From the NCBI GenBank assembly GCA_951812505.1, contig CATOSI010000002.1, positions 310,001-374,000 of the forward strand: a stretch of DNA of 64,000 nt. The letters run 5' to 3'. The translations under genes were made by a program, and so were the position numbers. Positions 57,742 through 64,000 of this stretch are shown piece after piece. The notes under the pieces were generated by a model that saw nothing but the letters and a program-made list of their open reading frames with translations, made no database searches and was not told the DNA's origin. Positions within the stretch are counted from its first letter, which is position 1; each line of letters begins with the position of its first letter. This stretch comes from an uncultured Dehalococcoidia bacterium (GTDB lineage Bacteria; Chloroflexota; Dehalococcoidia; Lucifugimonadales; UBA1123).

Positions 57742-57840
57742 CTACTGCTCTCTGCTCTTGCGGACCTTGCTCGGAAGGATGACCCATAGTCCGAACAATC
57801 CCGCAAATGCTATTCCGCCGAGAATTGCTTCGATACCCAT
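57742..57840 (-). CDS. 32-residue single-helix membrane protein
   Basis: Too short for standard ORF lists. The product has one hydrophobic helix (ILGGIAFAGLFGLWVILPS) followed by a basic tail (KVRKSREQ), so the N-terminus is probably outside. AGGA lies 7-10 bases before the ATG. It sits between amt and the long glutamine synthetase, all in the same direction. I do not know a family. A role as a small transporter-associated peptide is only suggested by position. Confidence 0.5.
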   Translation of the reverse strand: MGIEAILGGIAFAGLFGLWVILPSKVRKSREQ

Positions 57841-57868
57841 TTGTTTCCTGACTCCTGTCTGAGTGATC

Positions 57869-57902
57869 CGATGCCGAGGGCCGCTCTATCGGGTCGGCAT
57901 CG
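57869..57902 (-). other. Hairpin between amt and the small membrane gene
   Basis: A perfect 9-bp stem (cgatgccga with tcggcatcg) with a 16-base loop lies 29 bases before the start of the 32-residue gene. It may be a weak terminator or leader structure. The remaining bases of 57903-58142 hold an R3 repeat and an AT-rich segment. Confidence 0.45.
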
Positions 57903-58065
57903 CGTTTGTTCTATGTTTCACATTATCCAGGATCATTGTTTCGGGCGTGTTACTCAAATGTTAAATTTGTGTAACATATAATAAATATAGCACATGCACG
58001 CAAATCTACCCGGAAAAGTGAAGGATCGTTCGATTATCTCAAAATCCGAAGGCCTCACGTTTCTC

Positions 58066-58092
58066 GTCATTCCTGCGAAAGCGGGAATCCAT
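58066..58092. repeat. Hairpin repeat R3, copy (attcctgc-gaaa-gcgggaat)
   Basis: The sequence cgtcattcctgcgaaagcgggaatcc matches 36349-36375 with two changes, one of which makes a G-T pair in the stem. Confidence 0.65.
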
Positions 58093-58142
58093 GGGCCAAC
58101 ACACCGCGAATCTGGATAATCGAAACCTCTTGTGGAAAAGCG

Positions 58143-58185
58143 AAGGCCCCGACCGCTCAAGCCCCCTTGGAGCGGTCAGAGCCTT
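58143..58185 (-). terminator. Terminator of the amt gene
   Basis: gaccgctc and gagcggtc (58151-58158, 58170-58177), extended outward by aaggc/gcctt, enclose a C-rich loop. On the minus strand a T-run (cgctttt) follows. It lies 40 bases after the amt stop. Confidence 0.75.
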
Positions 58186-58224
58186 GTGAATAGAGGAAGG
58201 GTAAGTCTGGTTAACTGGTGGTGG

Positions 58225-59544
58225 TTATCCCGCCATCTCCGGGTAGGCCGACGTGCCGTGTTCGGGCTCGTCCAGACCTTCCATCTCCTCTTCTTCGGAG
58301 GCTCTCAGACCCATGGTGAGGTCAATAGCCTTGAAGAGGATGAAGCCGGCTCCCAGGCCCCATGCCGCTGCGACGAGCAACCCGACGATTTGAGGAAGCA
58401 ACTGCTCGGCGTTGCCGTAGAAGAGTCCACTCACATCGTTGTTGCCGGCGGCGAAGAGGCCGACCGCCAGGACGCCCCATGCGCCGCAGATACCGTGTAC
58501 AGTAACCGCGCCGACAGGGTCGTCTGCCTTGATGACGTTCTTCACGAAATCAACGCCGAAGACCATTATCACGCCTGCGATGAGACCGATCACGACCGCG
58601 CCCCAGGGGTCAACGTAGGCGCAGCCCGCTGTGATGCCGACGAGACCGGCCAGCGCGCCGTTGCACGCCATCTCGATGTCGGCCTTGCCTGTGCGCAGCA
58701 GGACGACGTATATGGCCGATGTGGCGCCCGCGGCGCCCGCGAGCAAAGTGTTGACCGCGTTCAGACCGAGGCTGCCGGAGTTGATGTTGAATCCGAACCA
58801 TCCGAAGAACAGGATGAACGTGCCGATTACCACGTAGGGTACGTTGTGTCCCTTCAGGTCCGCGCCCTCGCGGAAGCCCCTGCGGGGACCGACGACTATC
58901 GCGCCGGCCAGCGCGAGGAAGCCGCCTATCATGTGAACGACGGCGGAACCGGCGTAGTCGGCAAGACCCGGGCCTATCTGGGTCAGCCATCCCTCATCGC
59001 TCCATGCCCAGTGTCCATATATAGGATAGACGACCGCGCCGACGATGAAGCTGTATGCGAAGTAGGCGTTGATCTTGGTGCGCTCCGCCATCGCGCCCGC
59101 GATGATCGTAGCGGCGGTTCCGGCGAATACCATCTGGAAGAACCAGCCGACCAGGTCTGAGTCGCTGAAGTCGGCGAGGAAGAATCCTTCGAGGCCGATG
59201 AAGCCGGATGCGGCGCCTCCGCCCATCATCAGGGCGAAGCCGAAGGCCCAGAAGCCAAGCGACGCTATGCAGAAGTCCAGGAACGACTTCGTCATGTAGT
59301 TGACCGTGTTCTTGGAGCGAATCAGTCCCGCTCCAAGGAACGCGAATCCGGCCTGCATGAAGAAGACCAGCGCTGCCGCAACTGTTAGAACAAGGTCTTC
59401 CACCTTGCTGTCCACGTCTGCGGCCGAAACGTCCTGGGCGTAGGCGACTCCAATGGTGCCGATGAAGATTCCAATGCCCAGAAGCGCCACCATGACGAGT
59501 TTGAGTTTGAAGGGTGTGGGGCTAAATATACTGGTATTAGTCAA
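58225..59544 (-). CDS. amt: Ammonium transporter
   Basis: A 439-residue protein with an N-terminal signal-like helix (LVMVALLGIGIFIGTIGVAYAQ) and eleven further helices. AALVFFMQAGFAFLGAGLIRSKN, the twin-His residues in SAVVHMIGG near 195 and VTVHGICGAWGVLAVG near 345, and VVIGLIAGVIMVFGVDFVKN identify Amt/MEP. It conducts ammonium across the membrane. The TTG start at 59544 has a perfect AGGAGG 8 bases before it. A P-II (glnB/glnK) gene, usually adjacent, is not present. A good promoter lies upstream. Confidence 0.96.
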   Translation of the reverse strand: MTNTSIFSPTPFKLKLVMVALLGIGIFIGTIGVAYAQDVSAADVDSKVEDLVLTVAAALVFFMQAGFAFLGAGLIRSKNTVNYMTKSFLDFCIASLGFWAFGFALMMGGGAASGFIGLEGFFLADFSDSDLVGWFFQMVFAGTAATIIAGAMAERTKINAYFAYSFIVGAVVYPIYGHWAWSDEGWLTQIGPGLADYAGSAVVHMIGGFLALAGAIVVGPRRGFREGADLKGHNVPYVVIGTFILFFGWFGFNINSGSLGLNAVNTLLAGAAGATSAIYVVLLRTGKADIEMACNGALAGLVGITAGCAYVDPWGAVVIGLIAGVIMVFGVDFVKNVIKADDPVGAVTVHGICGAWGVLAVGLFAAGNNDVSGLFYGNAEQLLPQIVGLLVAAAWGLGAGFILFKAIDLTMGLRASEEEEMEGLDEPEHGTSAYPEMAG

Positions 59545-59606
59545 TCGATATACCTCCTAAGGTGGATGGGGGCTGATACCTTTCGGTATTCCACAATACT
59601 GAACGG

Positions 59607-59634
59607 ATATTACCGAATCTTTTCCAGTATGTAA
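59607..59634 (-). promoter_or_regulatory. amt promoter
   Basis: Read on the minus strand, TTACAT (complement at 59629-59634) and TAATAT (complement at 59607-59612) are spaced by 16 bases, about 63 bases before the TTG start. A small hairpin (atacc-tttc-ggtat, 59576-59589) lies in the leader. Confidence 0.5.
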
Positions 59635-59684
59635 CATTTCTGTTGTATTTTTGTTAAGAAAGTGTAAATTAACGTGTGGAAAGA

Positions 59685-59805
59685 AATCCCTTCACCCGTC
59701 AAGGGGGAAGGCTAGAGCCTGCCCCGTACTTGATACGGGGATGGGGGTGAAACCGCAAACCCAAGCGCGAATACTTCAAATGCCTGCCCCTCTCAGCCGG
59801 AGTTG
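59685..59805 (+). repeat. Dispersed repeat R2, long copy
   Basis: It starts aaatcccttcacccgtcaag, has the hairpin ccccgta/tacgggg (59722-59740), gggggtgaaaccgcaa and ctgcccctctc, in the same order as 16188-16290. It fills most of the gap between the amt promoter and the following gene. Confidence 0.65.
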
Positions 59806-59921
59806 GGCCGTGGCTCGAGCGAAAATACGGCGAACGGGCTCAAGACTGTTCGCTGACGGATATTGCCATTAGTGATACAATGGCTTGGATAGCCCCCCGG
59901 CGGCGGGATACAGGATGGACG

Positions 59922-60167
59922 ATGGTGATAAAGGAATCCATACACCAACTGGTCGAAGAGCTTCCCGAAGAGGAACTTTCCACGGCGCTCAGATTTCTTC
60001 AATATCTGAAGGATGTGGGCGACGCCGAGCCTGTCCAGACTGTGGACCCGGACTCGTATGACTATGACTACGATTACGACGAGGACGAGTCTCCGGACGA
60101 AGAAGGCGAGGGTCTGTCGGTGGCTGACGCCTGGCGTCAGTACCTGAATAGCAGAACGCGGCCCTGA
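59922..60167 (+). CDS. Antitoxin-like small protein with Asp-Tyr repeat
   Basis: An 81-residue protein. The first 32 residues (MVIKESIHQLVEELPEEELSTALRFLQYLKD) are the helical start common to many type II antitoxin-like proteins of this phylum. Then comes a low-complexity SYDYDYDYDEDES stretch near 45-57 and a short C-terminal helix (SVADAWRQYLNSR). No toxin gene is adjacent. I chose the inner ATG at 59922 because the conserved helix starts there; the open frame begins at 59880. The function is not known. Confidence 0.55.
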   Translation: MVIKESIHQLVEELPEEELSTALRFLQYLKDVGDAEPVQTVDPDSYDYDYDYDEDESPDEEGEGLSVADAWRQYLNSRTRP

Positions 60168-60207
60168 TTGCCAAGACCGCGCTCTCTTTCTAAGATTATC
60201 TTGCTTG

Positions 60208-60351
60208 TCAGGACGCTTTGCCTATCCTGAACATCGTGGAACCGCAAATGCCGCACTTACCTCGGGTTGCTGGCCTTCCGTTCTTCATCGTTACCTGTTC
60301 CGCTTCCTGTATCTCACGCGATTCCCTGCACTTCATGCAGTATCCGGTCAT
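60208..60351 (-). CDS. DUF5679 zinc-ribbon protein (47 aa)
   Basis: A very short protein with YCMKCRESREIQEAEQVTMK, GRPATRGKC and GICGSTMFRIGKAS, two CxxC knuckles spaced by about 28 residues. This matches DUF5679, a family of tiny zinc ribbons found in Chloroflexota and related groups and of unknown role. GGAGG lies 7 bases before the ATG. It is transcribed alone, away from the antitoxin-like gene. Confidence 0.85.
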   Translation of the reverse strand: MTGYCMKCRESREIQEAEQVTMKNGRPATRGKCGICGSTMFRIGKAS

Positions 60352-60431
60352 TACTACTCCTCCCAGATATATATGAATATTAAGAGTATTTCAATTAAAT
60401 GATGATACTACTCTAAATCCAGGTATGTGCC

Positions 60432-60451
60432 AATAGCTCCGATAAGCTATT
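60432..60451. other. Inverted repeat in gene-free stretch
   Basis: aatagct and agctatt form a perfect 7-bp inverted repeat with a 6-base spacer, about 80 bases upstream of the DUF5679 start. The rest of 60352-60713 is AT-rich without a recognisable gene; it also separates this gene from nadD. Confidence 0.35.
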
Positions 60452-60713
60452 TGGGCGTTAGTCCACTGATTTGCCCGAATTTGTGACATGATATCTGTGT
60501 GTTTGGCAATATGGAAAACGAATGAAAGGTGTATTAGGCGCGATGTTTCATGTCAGCGGCATATGTTGACATGACATTTGGGCGATTTCTGGAATCAACG
60601 ACAAATCGTCTTTGAAGAGTCTATCCCGGCGCTCGACCCGCGCTTCCTGAGTTAGCGCCTGAATTCCCAATTTGACGTCTCCTCAAGGGCATTGGGATCG
60701 CGGGGGCATGATA

Positions 60714-61339
60714 TTACCCGTTGTTGTATAGCGCGTGTTTGAGGATATAGCCGCGCACCGAATCCGGTATGCCTTGCAGCGTCGCGTCTCCCGCGGCGCG
60801 CAACCGGATGTCCGTCGCGCTTGTTTTCACCATGGGCCCGCCTACCATCCTGACCTTGCCGGCGGACGACGGGAAGACTCGTTCCAGATAGTGTAGCGAC
60901 ACATCCGCGACACCCGGCCTGGATACGGCGGCTACCGAGCACAACTCGAATATCCGCTCAGGCCGATGCCAGCGGCCAAGCTCTCGCACCGAGTCCATAC
61001 CGAGAATCAGGTACAGATCGGCGTCTCCCATACGTCGCCGCAATTCAGTGAGCGTATCCACCGTGTAGGTGGGACCGGGGCGCTCTATCTCTATGGTGGA
61101 GACCTCGAAGTGCTGATTGCCTTCGATAGCCAATTCCACCATCGCCAGCCGGTGGGCGGGATCAGCTACGGATTGACCGGACTTGAGCCAGGGGCGTCCG
61201 GCGGGTATGAAGATGACCTTGTCCAGTCGCAGGCATTCGCGCGCGGACTCCGCTATCAGCAGGTGTCCCTCGTGAATGGGGTCGAACGTTCCGCCGAGTA
61301 TGCCTATCCGCGCCTTTGCGCTATCCCTGAGCGTGTCAT
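60714..61339 (-). CDS. nadD: Nicotinate-nucleotide adenylyltransferase, start region apparently frameshifted
   Basis: The protein reads RIGILGGTFDPIHEGHLLIAE, with the nucleotidyltransferase G-x-F-D-P-x-H and HxGH motifs, and has KTSATDIRLR (the SxTxxR motif) near the end. It condenses ATP with nicotinate mononucleotide in NAD synthesis. The frame continues upstream of the domain to a stop but has no ATG, GTG or TTG before RIGILGG. The ATG overlapping the rtcB stop as ATGA (61337-61339), where a coupled start is expected, is in another frame. One missing base near 61313-61320 would restore MTRSGIAQ plus the domain. Either this is a sequencing error, a real frameshift, or initiation at a rare codon. 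Confidence 0.8.
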
Positions 61340-62514
61340 GCCCCCTTCACGTTGACTATCTGCCTGAAGGTGTGGACAACGTCAACAAGCTCCTTAGACT
61401 GCTCCATGACCAGGTCAATATCCTTGTACGCGCCCGGAAGTTCGTCGATGAACGCCTCCGACCGGCGGACCTCGATGCCCTCCATCCAGCGGTCGAAGTC
61501 GGCCATATCGAAACTATCCCTGGCCCGCCTGCGGGAAAAGCGGCGTCCGGCGCCGTGCGGCGCGGTCTGGAACGACTCGATTTCGCCCTTGCCTCTCACG
61601 ACGTAGCTCGCCGTACCCATAGAGCCGGGAATCAGTCCCATCTGGTCCTCACACGCCTGGATAGCTCCCTTGCGGGTGACCCATACGTCGTTCTCCCCGA
61701 AGTGGCTCTCCTTCTGAGTGAAATTGTGGTGGCACTGGATGTTCTCGGTCTCCTCGAAGTCGCTTGTGCGATAGCGCAGCGCTCCCAGTACCCGCTCCAT
61801 CATCTCTTCACGGTTCAGCAGGGCGAAGAACTGCGCCCAGTCGAGATCGCGGATGTAGTCGTCGAACTCTTCCGTGCCGCCGGTCAGGTACGCCAGGTCC
61901 TTGTCCGGAAGCGAGACGGACATCTCATCCATCTGGGCCTTAGCCTTGCGGATGTGGTGGGTCGCTATCCTGTTTCCGACGCCCCGGGAACCAGAGTGCA
62001 GGAACGCCCAGATGCCATCGTTCTCGTCCACTACTATCTCTATGAAGTGGTTGCCGGAGCCGAGCGAGCCCAGCTGCTTGCGCCAGTTCTTGGAGATCTT
62101 GTCGTAGAATCCCAGCCTGTCGCCCGCCTTCTTCTCCAGCAGTTCGACTCTCGGACGCGCGGTCTTTCTCACCCGGCCGTTGTAGCGGCCCGCGCTGAGC
62201 GGGATGCGGCTCTCTATCGCCACGCGCAGGTCGGAGAGGTCTTCCGGCATATCCGACCTGGTGAGCGACGTCTTTACCGCGATCATGCCGCAGCCGATGT
62301 CCACGCCCACGGCGGCTGGGATGATAGCGTCCCTGGTGGGAATGCAGGACCCGACGGTAGCCCCCATGCCGAAGTGGCAGTCCGGCATCACCGCTACGTG
62401 GCGAAACACGAACGGCATACCGGAGATATTCCGTATCTGGTCCAGCGCCTGCTCCTCGATCTGCTCCGGCGGAACCCAGGACAGGGCGCGGTCATTGATC
62501 TTGTACGGAGCCAT
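61336..62514 (-). CDS. rtcB: RNA ligase RtcB
   Basis: A 392-residue protein with RtcB motifs in order: VMPDCHFGMGATVGSC near 42-57, AAVGVDIGCGM near 69 (metal Asp and Cys), GSGNHFIEIVVDEND near 150, HSGSRGVGNRIATHH near 172 and TAPHGAGRRFSRRRA near 320, whose His would carry the GMP. RtcB seals 2',3'-cyclic phosphate or 3'-phosphate RNA ends to 5'-OH. The ATG at 62514 is chosen because GGGAGG lies exactly 6 bases upstream; the open frame runs back to 62655 through repeat sequence. No rtcA or rtcR gene is adjacent. Confidence 0.95.
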   Translation of the reverse strand: MAPYKINDRALSWVPPEQIEEQALDQIRNISGMPFVFRHVAVMPDCHFGMGATVGSCIPTRDAIIPAAVGVDIGCGMIAVKTSLTRSDMPEDLSDLRVAIESRIPLSAGRYNGRVRKTARPRVELLEKKAGDRLGFYDKISKNWRKQLGSLGSGNHFIEIVVDENDGIWAFLHSGSRGVGNRIATHHIRKAKAQMDEMSVSLPDKDLAYLTGGTEEFDDYIRDLDWAQFFALLNREEMMERVLGALRYRTSDFEETENIQCHHNFTQKESHFGENDVWVTRKGAIQACEDQMGLIPGSMGTASYVVRGKGEIESFQTAPHGAGRRFSRRRARDSFDMADFDRWMEGIEVRRSEAFIDELPGAYKDIDLVMEQSKELVDVVHTFRQIVNVKGA

Positions 62515-62589
62515 TTTCATCCTCCCGTCAACTAAACCTTTCCCATGCTTAATGTTAGCAAGTCGGGTCCCCTCCCGTCGCCCACCAGC

Positions 62590-62625
62590 GAGGTTTCGCA
62601 AGGGTCTCCATTCGCGGGAATGACG
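62590..62625. repeat. R3-type repeat fragment
   Basis: gcaagggtctccattcgcgggaatgacg matches 63151-63178 with three changes; both are inverted R3 ends. It lies in the gene-free stretch upstream of rtcB. Confidence 0.55.
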
Positions 62626-62667
62626 AAGAGGTGCATTTGAATAGGGCATTTTCATATGAATATGGGG

Positions 62668-62847
62668 CTAGAGCTCCCATTCCCAGATTTCTTTGAGGTC
62701 GAGGGTGAAGGCGGGGAGGTTGAGGCGGCAGAATTCGCCGAATTATCTGTCGGTGAGTTCGATGAGGGGGCTGAGCTTGAGGACTATGGGGAGTATCTCG
62801 GTGGCTTCCGCTGCGCGGGCTAGGGGTCTTTGTATTGTCTGGACCAT
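62668..62847 (-). pseudogene. Collapsed Uma2-family gene (N- and C-terminal ends joined)
   Basis: The frame starts MVQTIQRPLARAAEATEILP and IVLKLSPLIELTD, the standard N-terminus of one large Uma2 subgroup, meets an in-frame TAA, then continues EFCRLN and jumps straight to LPAFTLDLKEIWEWEL, the C-terminal end of the same family. The central catalytic 130 residues are missing. It is thus an internally deleted remnant. The intact family member in the window (26076-26738) belongs to another subgroup. The remaining 62515-63207 stretch is otherwise repeats. Confidence 0.6.
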
Positions 62848-62887
62848 GGTACTGGCTCCGGTTGGGGTGGGAAGGGTAGGTACTCAG

Positions 62888-62910
62888 CCTAATCACCCTC
62901 ACCCCAGTTT
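62888..62910. repeat. Partial R2 repeat
   Basis: The string taatcaccctcaccccagttt is the reverse complement of the R2 tail, similar to 28581-28605. Confidence 0.4.
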
Positions 62911-63097
62911 CTGTTGATATTCGAAATTTGAGCGTTCCAAACAAGCTAAATCGCAGCTAACCAAGCCACAACCCACACGTATAGATTCCCGCCTTCGGAG
63001 ACCTTTGCGAAAGCGTGGTCCACTTCGTCTCCGAGGTCTGAGTGGATGAGCAGATAGGCGAATTCATAGCTGGGTGGACCGACCCTCCACCCCTGGA

Positions 63098-63180
63098 TTC
63101 CCGTTCCCCGTCTTCACGAGGACAGGCTTCACGGGAATGACGGTGGTTATGCAAGGGTCTCCCTTCGCGGGAATGACGTC
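63098..63180. repeat. Two R3-type elements in tandem
   Basis: ctggattcccgt is followed by acgggaatgacg and then by ggtctcccttcgcgggaatgacg. Both use the gggaat/attccc core of R3. Confidence 0.55.
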
Positions 63181-63207
63181 AGCGAGACGAGAGCGCATCA
63201 GAACCTG

Positions 63208-63573
63208 TCAGGATATGGGTATGACGGCTCGCTTGTGGACGGCTTTGCCTATCTGGTTGTCTCCCTCGAAGGCTTCTATTTCGTAGGTGAGGCGGTTGCG
63301 GTCTATTTCGGTGAGGACGGACCGGACGCGGACTGTCCGGCCGACGTTGGTGGGGGCGATGTGGCGGAGTCCGTCCACTGCGTATCCGACGCTGGTGTAG
63401 CCGTCGGGCAGGTGTGGGTCGGTGGCCTTGATGCTGGCGTTTTCCATGAGTCCGAGAAGGTGTGGGGTGGAGAGGACGTCGGCGCCCTCTGTGCCCATGC
63501 GGTTGGTGGTGAGGTCGGTGGTTACTTCGACCTCGAGGACAGCTTCCTGTCCGGTGGCGATGTTCTGCATCAT
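63208..63573 (-). CDS. FlK-like acyl-CoA thioesterase
   Basis: A 121-residue hot-dog fold protein. The pattern MGTEGADVLSTPHLLGLMENAS near 26-47 contains the Thr and Glu, and LRHIAPTNVGRTV near 69 the His, in the order known for the fluoroacetyl-CoA thioesterase FlK (Thr, Glu, His). Relatives of this type in bacteria hydrolyse small acyl-CoAs; substrate specificity for fluoroacetyl-CoA cannot be inferred. GGAGA lies 8 bases before the first ATG. It is a single gene with repeats on both sides. Confidence 0.8.
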   Translation of the reverse strand: MMQNIATGQEAVLEVEVTTDLTTNRMGTEGADVLSTPHLLGLMENASIKATDPHLPDGYTSVGYAVDGLRHIAPTNVGRTVRVRSVLTEIDRNRLTYEIEAFEGDNQIGKAVHKRAVIPIS

Positions 63574-63613
63574 TCTTGGTTTTCTCCTTTTTCAATTGTC
63601 AGTTTCCAATTAT

Positions 63614-63656
63614 CAATTATCAATTGTCGGGTTTCAATTATCAAATTGTCGGGTTT
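63614..63656. repeat. Short direct repeat
   Basis: caattatcaattgtcgggttt at 63614-63634 is followed by caattatcaaattgtcgggttt at 63635-63656, preceded by a partial third unit. The run is AT-rich and may lie in the promoter of the thioesterase gene. Confidence 0.6.
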
Positions 63657-63678
63657 TTTGAGTGGTGATATATGGGAG

Positions 63679-63789
63679 TTTATATCGCCTCTGGTGGGAA
63701 CAGGTGGCTTGACTGGTGGGCAACAGGTGATTTCTTCACCTGAGTTTGACCTGAGATCGCCTGAGTTTAGCTACATAAAAAATTTTCGG
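63679..63789 (+). repeat. Dispersed repeat R1, copy 3
   Basis: It starts gtttatatcgcctctggtgg and ends gcctgagtttagctacataaa. Its hairpin is caggtga / tcacctg around tttct. The remaining bases to 64000 contain nothing I can support. Confidence 0.75.
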
Positions 63790-64000
63790 TAGGCTATTCA
63801 TACAGGATTGATAAATGGCTGTTTATGTCCTTGAAGGACATTCTCGTTTCCTCATGTGCATAACTCCGGTAGCTTATAGCGTTGATTATGGGGTCGTAAT
63901 GGATACAGTGATGATAACTTAGAGTTTCCAGGTTCCTCTTGACGCAACTTTGTCATTACCTATATTATCAAAGAGAACTCATATTCGCAATGCTGAATTG

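Noticed and set aside
62520-62655. Upstream extension of rtcB to 62655
   Set aside because: The extra residues come from repeat sequence, and a perfect GGGAGG lies 6 bases before the ATG at 62514.
1-64000. CRISPR arrays, prophage or complete insertion sequences
   Set aside because: No regularly spaced direct repeats, no cas genes, no phage structural genes and no transposase frame were found. The dispersed repeats lack an adjacent transposase.
1-64000. tRNA and rRNA genes
   Set aside because: I saw no rRNA and no cloverleaf I could support by eye; a covariance-model scan would be needed to exclude tRNAs fully.

Overview
The window looks like a chromosomal piece of an uncultured, GC-rich Chloroflexota bacterium, most like marine Dehalococcoidia/SAR202. 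That placement is an inference from gene content: an hspR-grpE-dnaK order, DUF5678, DUF5679 and DUF378 small proteins, retropepsin-like proteases, a HerA plus HAS-barrel pair and many Uma2, HicB and PIN genes. No rRNA or tRNA was recognised, so it cannot be fixed from this sequence.

Layout. 0-0.8 kb: end of a DNA methyltransferase overlapping a PD-(D/E)XK endonuclease (restriction-modification). 0.9-4.3 kb: zinc-ribbon protein and the hspR-grpE-dnaK heat-shock operon. 4.3-8.0 kb: accessory island with a GIY-YIG remnant, a CoiA-like nuclease and a minus-strand operon mixing three HicB-like proteins, a PIN toxin and an alpha-carbonic anhydrase. 8.4-18.5 kb: two giant FtsX-like permeases and a 14-repeat Kelch lipoprotein. 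18.6-25.9 kb: class IV aminotransferase, a decayed DUF5678/retropepsin pair, HerA/HAS-barrel, a LiaF-like membrane protein, a Cu/Zn-SOD-like protein lacking copper ligands and a TPP enzyme. 26-30.3 kb: Uma2, SelA-like PLP enzyme, thiol dioxygenase and a four-domain rhodanese. 30.3-42.2 kb: RNase III, SRPBCC protein, RND exporter, DUF378, a B12-binding/XRE regulator, an ABC exporter with an intact DUF5678/retropepsin pair, a hydroxyacid dehydrogenase and a kinase-like phosphotransferase. 42.4-59.5 kb: nitrogen assimilation (gltD, gltB, two glutamine synthetases, amt), interrupted by a probable selenocysteine peroxiredoxin, an arrestin-fold ORF with an in-frame TAG, and a peptide-type ABC importer. 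59.9-63.6 kb: antitoxin-like protein, DUF5679, nadD, rtcB, an Uma2 remnant and a FlK-like thioesterase.

The strongest unusual signals are: (1) the peroxiredoxin-like gene at 50313-50813, whose UxxC motif is encoded by an in-frame TGA; (2) a regulator at 35347-36231 that carries the CarH-type W-x9-EH and DxHxxG cobalamin motifs but has its DNA-binding domain at the C-terminus as an XRE helix-turn-helix, with an inverted repeat just upstream; (3) a gene pair, DUF5678 protein plus retropepsin-like protease, occurring twice, once decayed; (4) a carbonic anhydrase embedded in a toxin-antitoxin-like operon; (5) a ~110-bp dispersed repeat in three copies, two of which show a compensatory change in an internal hairpin.

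Nitrogen genes work together: Amt imports ammonium, glutamine synthetase fixes it on glutamate, and GltBD regenerates glutamate. The thiol dioxygenase, rhodanese and possibly the TPP and PLP enzymes suggest organosulfur catabolism, but substrates are not shown by the sequence.
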